Positions 46,671 to 57,284 of a stretch of 64,000 bases of DNA are shown piece after piece. A model generated the notes under the pieces. It was not told the origin of the DNA. It saw only the letters and a list, made by a program, of their open reading frames with translations, and searched no databases. How positions within the stretch are numbered: the first letter of the stretch is position 1; each line of letters opens with the position of its first letter. The stretch is from CAVQFO01 sp963711725 (lineage in GTDB: Bacteria; Pseudomonadota; Gammaproteobacteria; Nitrococcales; Aquisalimonadaceae): positions 124,001-188,000 of the forward strand of contig CAVQFO010000042.1 of the NCBI GenBank assembly GCA_963711725.1. Reading direction: 5' to 3'. The position numbers were made by a program, and so were the translations under genes.

Positions 46671-47288
46671 ATGCCAAAGCATCAGAGCCTGCGTGACCAG
46701 CGAATGCGCCAACGGCTAACCATCGAGGCGGCTCGCATCATGGCCGACGAGGGCGTCAGCGACTACTACATGGCCAAGAGGAAGGCCGCCTCCCGTCTGG
46801 GCGCTCCGGATACCCACAACATGCCCCGCAACCGGGAAATTCAGGAGGCCTTGAGCGAATACCAGCGCATCTTCCACTCGGACTCCCAACCGGCGCGCCT
46901 GCGTGAGCTGAGGGAGGCCGCGGCCCAGGCGATGGAGTTCCTGGCGCATTTCCGGCCGCGCCTGGTGGGATCGGTGCTCGACGGAACAGCCGGTGAGTAT
47001 TCCGACGTCAATCTGCATGTGTTCGCGGATACGCCGGAAGATCTGGCCTTCTTCCTGATGGACCACCGAATTCCGTTCGACACCAGCGAACGCAAACTCA
47101 AGGTCATGCGGGACACCTATCAGCCCTTTCCCGTATACCGCTTCCTGGCCGAAGACGTCGTCATCGATCTGACCGTCTTCAGCGGCAAGGACTCCAACCA
47201 GTTCCCGCGCAGTCAGATTGACGGGCAACCCATGGAACGGCTGAACCTGAAGGGGGTGCAGGCCCTGCTGGAAGAGCGTCCATGTTAG
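46671..47288 (+). CDS. Nucleotidyltransferase-like protein
   Basis: A 205-residue soluble protein. A basic helical N-terminal half (LRDQRMRQRLTIEAARIMADEGV) precedes a domain with VGSVLDGTAGEYSDVNLHVFAD and later VVIDLTVF. The GS...G...SDxNL pattern with a later acidic strand resembles the minimal nucleotidyltransferase fold. The spacing is unusual and activity is not certain. Similar proteins are found in gammaproteobacteria without known function. The start ATG has GGTGGGGAGAG upstream. Confidence 0.6.
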   Translation: MPKHQSLRDQRMRQRLTIEAARIMADEGVSDYYMAKRKAASRLGAPDTHNMPRNREIQEALSEYQRIFHSDSQPARLRELREAAAQAMEFLAHFRPRLVGSVLDGTAGEYSDVNLHVFADTPEDLAFFLMDHRIPFDTSERKLKVMRDTYQPFPVYRFLAEDVVIDLTVFSGKDSNQFPRSQIDGQPMERLNLKGVQALLEERPC

Positions 47289-47349
47289 TGAAAAGTCATC
47301 TCCGGAGAATCCGCGCGTGGGATTTCGTTCGCGAGGCCGGGATTATGGG

Positions 47350-47423
47350 TCTCGCCAAGGAGCCAAGGACGCCAAGGGGAGGGGATGATTCAGTTCTTCG
47401 CGTTCTTGGCGCCTCGGCGAGAG
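47350..47423. repeat. Long hairpin repeat with GCCAAGG words
   Basis: Arms TCTCGCCAAGG...GACGCC and GGCGCCTCGGCGAGA, with GCCAAGG recurring inside the left arm. It lies between the nucleotidyltransferase-like gene and gltA. It is the same design as 59726-59813. Confidence 0.65.
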
Positions 47424-47448
47424 AAAGTCGCTTCCCTGCCCACAGCAC

Positions 47449-47485
47449 ATAAAAAAGCCCGGCATCTGCCATACCGGGCCTTCGA
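47449..47485 (-). terminator. Intrinsic terminator of gltA
   Basis: On the minus strand GGCCCGG and CCGGGC pair around a 12-nt loop and are followed by TTTTTTAT. It lies about 40 bases after the gltA stop. Confidence 0.85.
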
Positions 47486-47521
47486 ATCGGCGGCGCACCC
47501 GGCACCGCGGATGAATCCGCC

Positions 47522-48817
47522 TTAGCGCTGATTCATGGGCACGTAGTCGCGCTTGGCGGCACCGCTGTAGATCTGGCGCGGGCGGCCGATGCGCTGCTCC
47601 GGATCCTCGACCATTTCCTTCCACTGGGAAATCCAGCCCGGCGTGCGTCCGATGGCAAACAACACCGTAAAGAACTCCGTGGGAATGCCCAGGGCGCGGT
47701 AGATAATGCCGGAATAGAAATCCACATTCGGGTAGAGCTTGCGCTCCACGAAATAATCGTCGGCGAGGGCGATCTCCTCGAGCTTCATCGCCAGTTCGAG
47801 CTGGGGATCGTGCTCCATGCCCAGCTCGCTGAGCACCTCGTGGCAGGTCTTGCGAATGATGGTCGCCCGGGGATCGTAGTTCTTGTAGACCCGATGACCG
47901 AAGCCCATCAAACGGAAGGGGTCGTCCTTGTCCTTGGCCTTCTCGATGAACTTCGCCACATTCTTGGCGTCGCCGATTTCCTCCAGCATGCGCAGCACCG
48001 CCTCGTTGGCGCCGCCATGCGCCGGCCCCCACAGGGCGGCGCAACCCGAAGCGATGGCCGCAAACGGGTTCGTGCCCGTGCTGCCGGCCAGGCGCACCGT
48101 GGACGTGGAGGCATTCTGTTCGTGATCGGCATGCAGAATCAGCAGCTGATCCAACGCCTTCTCATAAACCGGGTTGATTTCGTAGCTCTCGGAGGGCCGC
48201 GAAAACAGCATGTTCAGGAAATTGCCGCAGTAGCTCAAGCGGTTCAGCGGATACACGAAGGGCTCGCCGGTCATATGCTTGAAGGCGGCGGCGGCAATGG
48301 TGGGCATCTTCGCGATGATCCGGTGAGCGGAGATATCGCGGCTTTCCGGATCGTTGATATCAATGCTGTCGTGGTAGAAAGCGGAGAGCGAGCCCACAAC
48401 CGAGGTCAGCATGGCCATGGGATGGGCGTCGTAATGGAAGCCGTTGAAGAAGTTCTTCAGGCTTTCATTGACCATGGTGTGCTGGGTGATGGATTCGTTG
48501 AAGTTCTCCAGCTGGGTCTGATTGGGCAGTTCCCCGTAGAGCAGCAGATAACACACTTCGATAAAGCTGCTGTGCTCGGCCAGTTGATCGATGGGATAGC
48601 CCCGATACAGCAGAATGCCCTTGTCACCGTCGATAAACGTGATGTTGCTCTGGCAACTCGCAGTGGACGTAAAGCCCGGGTCGTAGGTGAAGTACCCGAA
48701 CTCCTTGTACAGGGTCTTGATGTCCACTACCTCGGGGCCGTGCGTCCCCTGGCGGACGGGGAACTCGACACTCTTGCCGGTGGCGTTATCGGTAACGGTA
48801 ACGGTCTTGCTCGACAT
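47522..48817 (-). CDS. gltA: Citrate synthase (type II)
   Basis: A 431-residue enzyme condensing oxaloacetate and acetyl-CoA into citrate, the entry step of the TCA cycle. Catalytic residues are visible: His in HADHEQNAST, His in GPAHGGAN and Asp in PNVDFYSG. RLMGFGHRVYKNYDPRA is also conserved. The length and N-terminal beta domain (residues 1-60) fit the NADH-sensitive hexameric type II. The start ATG at 48817 has AGGAGAG six bases upstream. Confidence 0.97.
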   Translation of the reverse strand: MSSKTVTVTDNATGKSVEFPVRQGTHGPEVVDIKTLYKEFGYFTYDPGFTSTASCQSNITFIDGDKGILLYRGYPIDQLAEHSSFIEVCYLLLYGELPNQTQLENFNESITQHTMVNESLKNFFNGFHYDAHPMAMLTSVVGSLSAFYHDSIDINDPESRDISAHRIIAKMPTIAAAAFKHMTGEPFVYPLNRLSYCGNFLNMLFSRPSESYEINPVYEKALDQLLILHADHEQNASTSTVRLAGSTGTNPFAAIASGCAALWGPAHGGANEAVLRMLEEIGDAKNVAKFIEKAKDKDDPFRLMGFGHRVYKNYDPRATIIRKTCHEVLSELGMEHDPQLELAMKLEEIALADDYFVERKLYPNVDFYSGIIYRALGIPTEFFTVLFAIGRTPGWISQWKEMVEDPEQRIGRPRQIYSGAAKRDYVPMNQR

Positions 48818-49082
48818 GGATGCTCTCCTGGTCTCTCTAGCCCCGTGCGCGAAACTCACGGTTTGCGCCGCCAGTACAGCCTCGGCTTCGCGGCCAACGC
48901 CATGGCGCTTATTTGCTTGAAGGTTTCTTGAATCTGGAGGCCGCCATTGGCGGCCGGTGCACGATGCCGAATGCTGGCCGTGGCCAACGCTCGGGAAATC
49001 GCCGCGGGTCCAGCCCGGATGCTTCATGCGATCTGATGAACACGCGGGCTAGGCGAGGCCACCCCAATAGAAACGGCGGCCT

Positions 49083-49111
49083 AGTATAAGTCGCGCAGAT
49101 ACTACCAGCAA
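49083..49111 (-). promoter_or_regulatory. Probable sigma-70 promoter of gltA
   Basis: Minus-strand TTGCTG (49106-49111) and TATACT (49083-49088) are separated by exactly 17 bases. This implies a leader of about 255 nt. The remaining 400-bp gap between gltA and the nuclease gene shows no gene. Confidence 0.55.
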
Positions 49112-49214
49112 AGCAGCGGATCGCAAAGAGAACGGCACAGTAGCCGACATAACACCGGAAACAACCCGGAACATGCGGCTATCTCCGTCTATCATGCACC
49201 CATTCCCGAGACTG

Positions 49215-49976
49215 TTACCGCGTCTCGGCAGACTCAACAGGTGAACCGATCGTCAAATCAATGGGGTGATGGAGCGTCATCCTCAACTCCCCCTTGCGCC
49301 GATAGAGCCACCCACGCACGCCGATGGTGCGCCCTTGAAGGGCTTGGAGATCGACACCCCGGAAGTAATGCAGGGCTGACTCCGGGATCCGCACCGCCAA
49401 GCCGCCGGCCAGATCCAGCCAGCGCGAATGCCCACCCCGGCCCACATGCTCCACTGGCCCGAAAACCCGGGCAAAGCCCCTCCGGTCCGGCCGCACTTCG
49501 CCACTGCCCACCCAGTGATAGCGGCGAAGCGACCAAATGCCCCGCCCGCCCCGGTCGGCGTCGGCCTCCAACGCCCGATAACACGTCGACTGCGTTACAT
49601 TGGGAGCGACCACCAGCGCGGTTCCAAGGCCGCGGCGCAGGAGTTCGGCCTCGAGATTGCGGCCGTCGGGGAGATAGACATGCGCCAACGTCCGGTGATA
49701 ATGATCATGGCGCTCGGGGCCGTATTTCAGACGCACCCGGCCGCCGGCTTCCGACAGCAGCTTGACCACAAACCGCCGGGCCGCCTGTGAAAACGGTTCA
49801 GCCGGACGCCCTTCGTGGGAAATCTCCGGCGTGTCCACGCCGATAAAGCGGATTCGGCGGCCGTCGTCCAAGCGGACGGTATCGCCATCGTAGACATAAG
49901 CGACGTGCCCGGCGTCATCGTAGGGAGGTCCGCCGCAGGCATGGGCCGGCGCCACAAACAACAACGCCCACACCAC
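49215..49976 (-). CDS. Secreted staphylococcal-nuclease-like protein
   Basis: About 253 residues. A hydrophobic N-terminus ending in APAHACGG looks like a signal peptide. The SNase domain (about 25-150) has YDGDTVRLDDGRRIRFIGVDTPE, with the Asp and Arg residues of the active site, then the second Arg near HYHRTLAHVYLPDG. The C-terminal 100 residues are an OB-like extension of unknown role. It would cut DNA or RNA in the periplasm or outside the cell. The GTG start at 49976 is uncertain: the reading frame remains open upstream with signal-peptide-like residues. Confidence 0.82.
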   Translation of the reverse strand: MVWALLFVAPAHACGGPPYDDAGHVAYVYDGDTVRLDDGRRIRFIGVDTPEISHEGRPAEPFSQAARRFVVKLLSEAGGRVRLKYGPERHDHYHRTLAHVYLPDGRNLEAELLRRGLGTALVVAPNVTQSTCYRALEADADRGGRGIWSLRRYHWVGSGEVRPDRRGFARVFGPVEHVGRGGHSRWLDLAGGLAVRIPESALHYFRGVDLQALQGRTIGVRGWLYRRKGELRMTLHHPIDLTIGSPVESAETR

Positions 49977-50077
49977 CAGAAGGAGGTGCGGGCGTTTCGC
50001 GATCGACAGCGCCTTGCCAGGGAGACTACTGACAGGCCGACTTAGTGCGTCTGTATCGCCTTGAAAGAGTGCCAGCC

Positions 50078-50335
50078 TTACTTGCCCTTGGAGAGCCGGC
50101 CGTACTTCTGCTTGAAGCGGTCCACGCGGCCGCCGGTGCTGAGCACGCGCTGCTTACCCGTGTAGAACGGATGGCTCTTGCTGGAAACCTCCAGCTTCAC
50201 CAAGGGATACTCATTTCCGTCTTCCCACTTGATCGTCTCTTTGGTCTTGATCGTGGAGCGGGTCAGGATAGCGAAATCCGACGAGATGTCCTGAAAGACA
50301 ACGTCGCGGTATTCCGGATGGATCCCTTTCTTCAT
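50078..50335 (-). CDS. rpmE2: Ribosomal protein L31, type B
   Basis: An 85-residue protein with the type B features HPEYRDVVFQD, SSDFAILTRST and SHPFYTGKQR. It has no CxxC zinc ligands, so it is the zinc-independent L31 form. Where both forms exist this paralogue is usually induced by zinc limitation through Zur. I did not find a clear Zur box, and whether the zinc form exists elsewhere in this genome is unknown. Confidence 0.95.
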   Translation of the reverse strand: MKKGIHPEYRDVVFQDISSDFAILTRSTIKTKETIKWEDGNEYPLVKLEVSSKSHPFYTGKQRVLSTGGRVDRFKQKYGRLSKGK

Positions 50336-50449
50336 GATTCACTACCTTAATCGATGTTCGGTTTAAGGCCGCGCAACGACACCGCGCAGCCTCGGTATTC
50401 GCGAGAACGCGCAATGATAGCGATCTGTCGCCGCCGTGACAACCGTCGT

Positions 50450-50821
50450 TCAGTGGGTTCTCGATAGGGGGAAAGGGATAACCGTCGCCTTGCGGCGCAG
50501 GGCCTGGGATCGGGGACCACCTTCCCAGGCGGCGCGCAGGTCATCGGTGGCTTCCAGCAAACCGTGCTCGCCCATGACCGAATCCCACATCATCTGCGAG
50601 AGCCGGATGCAGGCCGCCAGCGGCGTCTTCGCCTTGCTTCGGGTCTGGTCGATTCGCCATTGCAGGCAGCGCAGGCGATGCTGCTTGGCCGCCGGCGCGG
50701 ACTCGATGAACTCCTCGATGACCTCAGCGCGACGCGCCTCGAAACCGGCGGGATCCGTCTTCGCCAGCTGCGACCAGTCATCGAAGTCTATCCTCGGGCA
50801 GGCTGTGCGTCCCATGCGCAT
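50450..50821 (-). CDS. DUF3135-like protein
   Basis: A 123-residue helical, soluble protein. The segments FDDWSQLAKTDPAGFEARR, RLRCLQWRID and TPLAACIRLSQMMWDS fit the DUF3135 family of small gammaproteobacterial proteins of unknown function. The region between it and rpmE2 (50336-50449) holds nothing I recognise. Confidence 0.7.
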   Translation of the reverse strand: MRMGRTACPRIDFDDWSQLAKTDPAGFEARRAEVIEEFIESAPAAKQHRLRCLQWRIDQTRSKAKTPLAACIRLSQMMWDSVMGEHGLLEATDDLRAAWEGGPRSQALRRKATVIPFPLSRTH

Positions 50822-51025
50822 CCCCTCGTGACAAGCTCATTACTCTAACCATAGCAGACATCGCCGCGGCGAAGGCGTTCCGTTCATGAGGTTGGCGCCG
50901 AACGGTACACTGCGCTTTCCTCGGGCGCGCGCGGCGCTAAACTTGAGGGAGCGGCCGGATGCCCCGCGCCGGCGCGAATCCCGGAGCGGGTGCATTGCGA
51001 ACACCTAAACGATGAAGGGGGAGAC

Positions 51026-54000
51026 ATGGCGAAAACGGGTCTGACAGGCGCACCGGGCAATGGAGAGGTGATCACGCCTCCGCTGCCCACCGATGTCCGC
51101 GCCAACACGCTGCTCTCGCGCGCGGATTGGGACCGCATGCGCGCTGCTTGCGAATCGGACCCGGGCGGATTCCACGGCGAAATCGCCGCGCGCCACAGCC
51201 ATTGGTTCGATCCCGACACCGGCGCCTGGCTCCAAAAGGACAACCTGGGGCGCTGGCGCGGCTGGATCCCCGAGACCGCCCAAGCCCGCGACAAGGCGGG
51301 CGATTGGACACCGTGGTCCGCCGGCCTGGACGAAGCCGCCGCGCCTTATTACCGCTGGTTCGTCGGCGGCCTCACCAACGCCGCCTTCAATGAGGTGGAC
51401 CGCCACGTCTTCGCCGGGCACGGCGCCGAAATCGCCTACTGGTACGAAGGCGACCGCTGGGACGGAACCGCCAACAAGGGCCTGGGAGCGCCGGTGCACG
51501 AAACCGCGCTCAACCGCCGTGAATTGATGCTCCAATCGGTGCTCGCGGCGCTGGCGCTCAAGAAGCTGGGGCTGCGCAAGGGCGATCGAATCGCCCTGAA
51601 CATGCCCAACTGCCTGCCCCAGATCGTCTGGACCGAGGCGGCGAAGCGGCTCGGGATCATTTATACCGCCGTTTTCGGGGGCTTCTCGGACAAGACCCTG
51701 GCGGATCGTATCGAAAATGCCGGCGCGCGGGTCGTGATCACCGCCGACGGCGCCTCACGCAACGCCGAAAACGTCCCGTTCAAGGAGGCTTACACCGATC
51801 CCGCCCTGGACCGCTACATCGGCGTCGGCGCCGCCCTGGACGTGGTCGCCGAGACCGCCCCCCGGTGGTGCGACTCCACGCTCACCGAATCGCTGGTGAG
51901 CCGGCTGCGGGAAGGACTGGCCGACGACATCACCACCACCCCCGCCGAAGTCATGCACTTCATAGGCATGCAGTTGGCGGCCAGCCCGGAACTGCAAACC
52001 GAAAACGCCGTGGAGCTGCGCGCGGGACTGGCCTCCGCCCTGGCCCGGGCGCCGCGCCGGGTGGAACGGGTGATCGTCGTGCGCCATGCCGGCCTGACCG
52101 AGGTGCCCTGGACGGCGGATCGCGATGTCTGGGCCGAAGACTTGCTGGCCGAGGCGGCCGAAGAGCTGCGCGACATTACGGGCGAATCACCCGATCAGCT
52201 CCTGGAACTGCCGGACACGGATCTGGCGACGCTGCTGTGGAAGGCCTGCCCCTGCGAAGCGGTGGAGGCCAACTTCCCGCTGTTCATCATTTACACCTCG
52301 GGTTCCACGGGCAAACCCAAGGGCGTGGTCCATTGCCACGGATACATCGCCGGCCTGGCTCACACCATGAGCGTGAGCTTCGACGCCGTCCCGGGGCGCG
52401 ACCGGATCTACGTGGTTGCCGACCCGGGCTGGATCACCGGCCAGTCCTATCTGATCTCCGCTTCTCTGGCGGCGCGCATCCCCGGAGTGGTCACCGAAGG
52501 CGCACCGGTCTTCCCTCACGCCGGCCGTTTCGCCTCCATCATCCAACGCCATGGCATCACGGTGTTCAAGGCCGGCGTCACGTTCCTCAAGACCGTGATG
52601 ACCAACCCCCAGAATCAGGCGGACGTGGAACGCTACGACATGTCCAGCCTGCGGGTGGCCACCTTCTGCGCGGAACCGACCAGCCCACCGGTCCAGCGCT
52701 TTGGCATGGAGCTGATGACGCCTCAATACATCAACTCCTATTGGGCCACCGAACACGGCGGCATTGTCTGGACTCACCCCTACGGCAATCGCGACCTGCG
52801 GCTGCGCTCCGACACCCACTGCTATCCGCTGCCCTGGGTGTTCGGCGATGTCTGGGTGGCCGAAGGCGAGCCTGACGAGGACGGGCACGTAGGCTATCGC
52901 GTGGCGGAACCCGGCGAACGCGGCGAGGTGGTGATCACCCGGCCCTACCCCTATCTCGCCCGCACCGTCTGGGGCGACGGCGATCATATCCTGTCACCGG
53001 ACTGGCAGGGAGACATCCAGCGATTCCGGGAAAAGTACTTCGACCGTTTCACGGACGAATCCGGGCAGCCGCTGCCGGTGTACGTGCAGGGCGACTTCGC
53101 CGTGAAATACGAGGACACCAGTTTCACTTTCCACGGCCGGTCCGACGACGTCATCAACGTCTCGGGGCACCGCATGGGAACGGAGGAAATCGAAGGCGCC
53201 ATCCTCAAGGACAAGACGCTGCGGCCGGATTCCCCCGTGGGCAACTGCATCGTTGTCGGCGCACCGCACCGGGACAAGGGACAGGCACCGGTGGCCTTCG
53301 TCCTGGAAGCCCCCGAACGGGCCCTGCACCAGGACGACATCAACCGCCTGCAGAGCCTGGTCCGCGAAGAGAAGGGCGCCGTCGCCGTCCCCCAGGACTT
53401 CATCCCGGTCTCGGCGTTTCCCGAGACTCGATCCGGCAAGTACATGCGGCGGATGCTCAAGGCCCTGATACTGGAGCAGCCCCTGGGCGACACCTCGACA
53501 CTGCGCAATCCCGAATGCCTGGACGAACTCGGCGAAAAGATCGCCCGCTGGCGCGCGTCGCGGGACCTCGCGGAGGAACAGCAGCTGTTCGAGGACAGCC
53601 GGTTTCTCCGCATCCAGTATGATCGCGTGCCCCATCCCGGCAAGGAGCCCCGCTTCGTGGCCACCCTGATCGTCAGGCACCCGCCGGTCAACGCCCTGTC
53701 CGAGCGGGTGCTGGACGAGCTGGGCAAGGGCATCGATCACCTGGATCGCCGCGACGACGTCAAGGCCGTGGTGGTCACGGGCGCGGGGCCCAGCGTGTTC
53801 GTGGCCGGCGCCGACGTTCGCGAACTCCTGGAAGACATGGATGAAGAGTCGGAGGTCCACGCGGTGGCCGCCAAGGCGCACGCCGCCTTCAGCCGACTGG
53901 AGGCAATGAACAAACCCGTGGTGGCCGCCATTCAAGGGCCGGCTCTGGGCGGCGGCTGCGAGCTGGCCATGGCCTGCCACTACCGGGTGGGCTCGCGCGC

Positions 54001-56474
54001 CGCCCGCCTGGGGCAGCCGGAAATCAACCTGTTCCTGCCGCCCGGCTACGGCGGCACCCAGCGCCTTCCGCGACTCTTGGAAAGCCGCGCGGACGACCCC
54101 GACACCGGCATCGCGCGCGCCCTGGGCATCCTGCTCTCGGGCCGCAGCCTGGATGCCGATCGCGCCTTGGAGATCGGCTTGCTGGATGAAATCGTCACCG
54201 GCTCGGTGGATCCGGCCACCTATGCACGCGCGCTCGCGATGCGGGCGGCCGCCCATGGCGACGGACCGCTGCCCACGGCCATGCAGCGGCGCCACGAGCG
54301 CCGCGCCGACTGGCACCGCAAAGCGGAAATCCACTGGGCCGCCGTTACCAAGGACGCGTATGTCCAGGAATGCCTGGCCCAGGCCGCCAACGCGGGCCGG
54401 GACGCGGTGGCGAAACGAATCCTCGACTTGGTGAAGGCCGGCTACGCCCAAGGCATGGATGCCGGCCTGGAAGCCGAGATCCAGGCGTTCGCGGAAATGG
54501 TCATGGATCCGGAGTCGGGCGGCAAACGCGGCATCCGGCTGTTCATGGACAAGCGATCGCCGCCCCTGCCGCTGCGCCCCCGGACGGAATTCAACGATTC
54601 CGCCCTCGAAAAGCTGGTTCGGGAACACCGCCTGCTGCCGGTGGGCAGCCCGTTCAATCCCGGCATCACCGCCTTGCCGGAATGGCAGCACGCCTGGGCC
54701 GTGACCAAGGACCCGGCAACCGGCAAGCCCCGGCACGGCGAACCGGCGGCCTGCGAACAGGCCGCCGTGGTCCCGGTCCCCCGGCCGGAACCCAACCAGG
54801 CCTTGCTCTACGTCCTGGCCTCGGAAATGAACTTCAACGATGTCTGGGCCATTACCGGCGTCCCCATCTCCGTATTCGACCTTCACGACGAAGACGTCCA
54901 CGTGACCGGCTCCGGTGCGCTGGGCATGATCGTCGGCATGGGCGAGGCGCTGCAGGCGGAGGGCCGGCTTCAGCTTGGCGACGTGGTCTCGGTCTATTCA
55001 GGCGTCTCGGACCTGCTCGACCCCCGAGCCGGCGAAGACCCCATGCACACCCGCTTCGTCAACCAGGGCTACGAGTCCCCAGACGGCTCCCACCAGCAAT
55101 TCATGGTGGTGCAGGGCCCCCAGTGCACGCCCCTACCGGCGGGCGTCAACCTCGAACAGGCCGGGAGCTACATCCTCGGCGCGGGCACGGTCTACCGCTG
55201 TCTGACCCGCAGCCTGGCGGTGGAGCCGGGCAAGCGCCTGCTGGCCGAAGGCGCCGCTTCCGGCACCGGCCACTGGGCCATCGCCCTGGCCCGAAGCCTG
55301 GGCCTGCGGGCAACCGGCATCGTCTCCTCGGACCAGCGAGCCGCGGACGTTCGCGCCCTGGACGCCGGCGCGGTCAACCGCGCCGCCAAGGGCCTGGAGA
55401 AGGCGTTCGTGCGCGTACCAACCGATCCGACCGCCTGGCCGCAGTGGGAAGAGGCAGGAGCCCCGTTCCTGGAACAAATCCGCGCCGAGAACGACGGCGA
55501 ACTCGTGGACTACGCCGTCTCCCACGCCGGCGAGAATGCCTTTCCCCGAAGCTTCCAGGCCCTGGCGCCCGGCGGCGTGATCTCCTTCTACGGGGCCTCC
55601 AGCGGCTATCACATGACGTTCCTGGGCAAGGAGGGAGCAGCCACGCCGACGGACATGCTGCGCCGGGCCGGCCTGAGCGCGGGGCAGACCTGCCTCACCT
55701 ACTACGGCACCGGCCCGGATGAGTGGGATGGCCCTGGCCTGGAAGCCATCGAAGCGGCGCGCGGGGCCGGCGCCCAAATGGTGGTCGTTACCCGCAGCAA
55801 CGCCCAACGGGACTTCGTGCTGTCTTTGGGCTACGGCGACGCCGTGGTGGGCGCCGTGTCCGCTGGAATGGCTGGAACGCCGGGAGCCGGACTTCCGCTG
55901 GCCCGAGACCATGCCGGAACTCCCGGATCCCATCCGTGAAACCGAGTCGTTCAAGGAAGCGGTGCGGGCGTTCGGGGAATGCACGTTCAAGCCGCTGGGC
56001 CAAGCCGTCGGCGCACTGCTCAAGAGCAGCGGCAATCCCAAGGGCATACCGGACGTTATCATCGAACGGGCGGGCCAGGATTCCCTGGCGGTATCCACCA
56101 TGCTGGTCGCGCCCTATACCGGCCGCGTGGTCTACTTCGAGGACTGCGGCCACCGCCGCTACAGCTTCTATGCCCCTCAAGTCTGGAATCGCCAACGGCG
56201 CATCCTCATGCCCACCGCCGCCATTCACGGCACCCATCTTTGCAATGCCGCCGAAGTCGCAGAAGTCCGGCGCCTGGTGGAGTCCGGCGTCATCGAAATC
56301 CCGGCTGTCCATTTGTTTGACTGGAACCAGGCGCCGGAAGGCCATCAGGCAATCTGGGAAAACCGCCTGCCGGAAGCCACCGGCGGAGCCCGCAAGGCCC
56401 TGCTCAATCACGCCCTGCCCGGCCCCGGCATTCGCAGCCGTGACGAGTTGCTGATGCGATGGGCCAAGCGTTAA
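51026..56474 (+). CDS. pcs: Trifunctional propionyl-CoA synthase (one frameshift)
   Basis: A giant protein of about 1815 residues that turns 3-hydroxypropionate into propionyl-CoA. Domain 1 (about 1-870) is an acyl-CoA synthetase (IIYTSGSTGKPKG, GRSDDVINVSGHRMG). Domain 2 (about 890-1250) is an enoyl-CoA hydratase (IQGPALGGGCELAMAC, LPPGYGGTQRLPRL). Domain 3 is an NADPH-dependent acrylyl-CoA reductase of the MDR type (AEGAASGTGHWAIALARSLG, GVISFYGASSG). Order and length match the Chloroflexus and Erythrobacter enzymes. The frame breaks near 55860 (GAV to PLEWLERREP) and ends at 56474. The start ATG follows AAGGGGGAG. No other 3-hydroxypropionate-cycle gene is in the window. Confidence 0.92.
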
Positions 56475-56498
56475 CCGCGGCTTGGCGCGCCACAAAAA

Positions 56499-56530
56499 AG
56501 GGGGTGCCGTAAACGGCACCCCTGGTCGTC
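56499..56530 (-). terminator. Intrinsic terminator of the EF-hand gene
   Basis: On the minus strand GGGGTGCCG and CGGCACCCC pair around TTTA and are followed by TTTTTT. It faces the end of the propionyl-CoA synthase gene. Confidence 0.85.
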
Positions 56531-56548
56531 TGAGCCGAAGCCGACTGC

Positions 56549-56857
56549 TTACCGACTTTCGGCAGGCTTCAACTCAAAGGCGGAAAACTCGCCTTTTTCG
56601 ATCTTACGGTCCTTGTTGTGATCCACCGAGGCGAATTTGTCCCGCAGGGACGGATCCTTCTTCGCCTCCTCGGCGCTGATGACACCGTCGTTATTGGTGT
56701 CCAGCTTCTGGAAGGCCCGCTGATGGGCCTGATCCATCTGCTCGTGGCGCATATTGGAATTGGCGTTGCCGTTCTCCATCTGGCTGCCGCCGGTTGCGGC
56801 CAACGCCGTGGCGCACATCAGTGAAAACGCAGTGCCGATCAAAATTCTGGCCTTCAT
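56549..56857 (-). CDS. Periplasmic EF-hand protein
   Basis: A 102-residue protein. An N-terminal signal peptide (MKARILIGTAFSLMCATALAA) is cut before a Gln/Asn-rich linker. Two EF-hand loops follow, DTNNDGVISAEE and DHNKDRKIEKGE. The second has Lys and Arg at loop positions 4 and 6, so its calcium binding may be weak. It is one of two tandem paralogues; the other is at 56976-57284. Role unknown; such proteins may bind Ca2+ in the periplasm. Confidence 0.82.
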   Translation of the reverse strand: MKARILIGTAFSLMCATALAATGGSQMENGNANSNMRHEQMDQAHQRAFQKLDTNNDGVISAEEAKKDPSLRDKFASVDHNKDRKIEKGEFSAFELKPAESR

Positions 56858-56975
56858 GGCTTACCTCCTTTTCCTTTTCGGGCTCACCGTCCTTCAGTTG
56901 GGACGATGCGCGCCGCTGAAAACCGCCTGGATGTAAAACCCGGGCGGTCTGACGCACGACATTTCCCTAGGGTGA

Positions 56976-57284
56976 CTAGCGGCTCGAACCCGGGCTGGTC
57001 TGGGCACCGCCCTGGGAATGCAGTTCGAACTTGGCGAATTCACCACGATCAACCTTGCCGTTACCGTCCTTGTCGGCTTTCGCGAACTGCCCCTGCAACT
57101 GCGGGTCCTTCTGGGCCTCCTGACGGCTGATGTGGCCATCATTATTGGCGTCCAGTTTGTGGAAACTCGGCTGTTGCGACTGCGTCATCGGCTGGCTGGA
57201 TTGCCCCATGCTGGAGCCACCGGCCGCCAGGGCGCCGAAGCTGACCAGGGATGCCGCGATACCGAACAGGATTCCTGCTTTCAT
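56976..57284 (-). CDS. Periplasmic EF-hand protein, paralogue
   Basis: A 102-residue protein with a signal peptide (MKAGILFGIAASLVSFGALAAG), a Gln/Ser-rich linker and EF-hand loops DANNDGHISRQE and DKDGNGKVDRGE. Both loops keep the acidic calcium ligands. Same length and layout as the downstream gene, so it is a tandem duplication. The start ATG at 57284 is preceded by GGAGGT. The 348-bp gap between this gene and prlC holds nothing I recognise. Confidence 0.82.
   Translation of the reverse strand: MKAGILFGIAASLVSFGALAAGGSSMGQSSQPMTQSQQPSFHKLDANNDGHISRQEAQKDPQLQGQFAKADKDGNGKVDRGEFAKFELHSQGGAQTSPGSSR

Noticed and set aside
50078..50335. Zur box upstream of rpmE2
   Set aside because: The 115-bp upstream region lacks a convincing palindrome of the Zur type.
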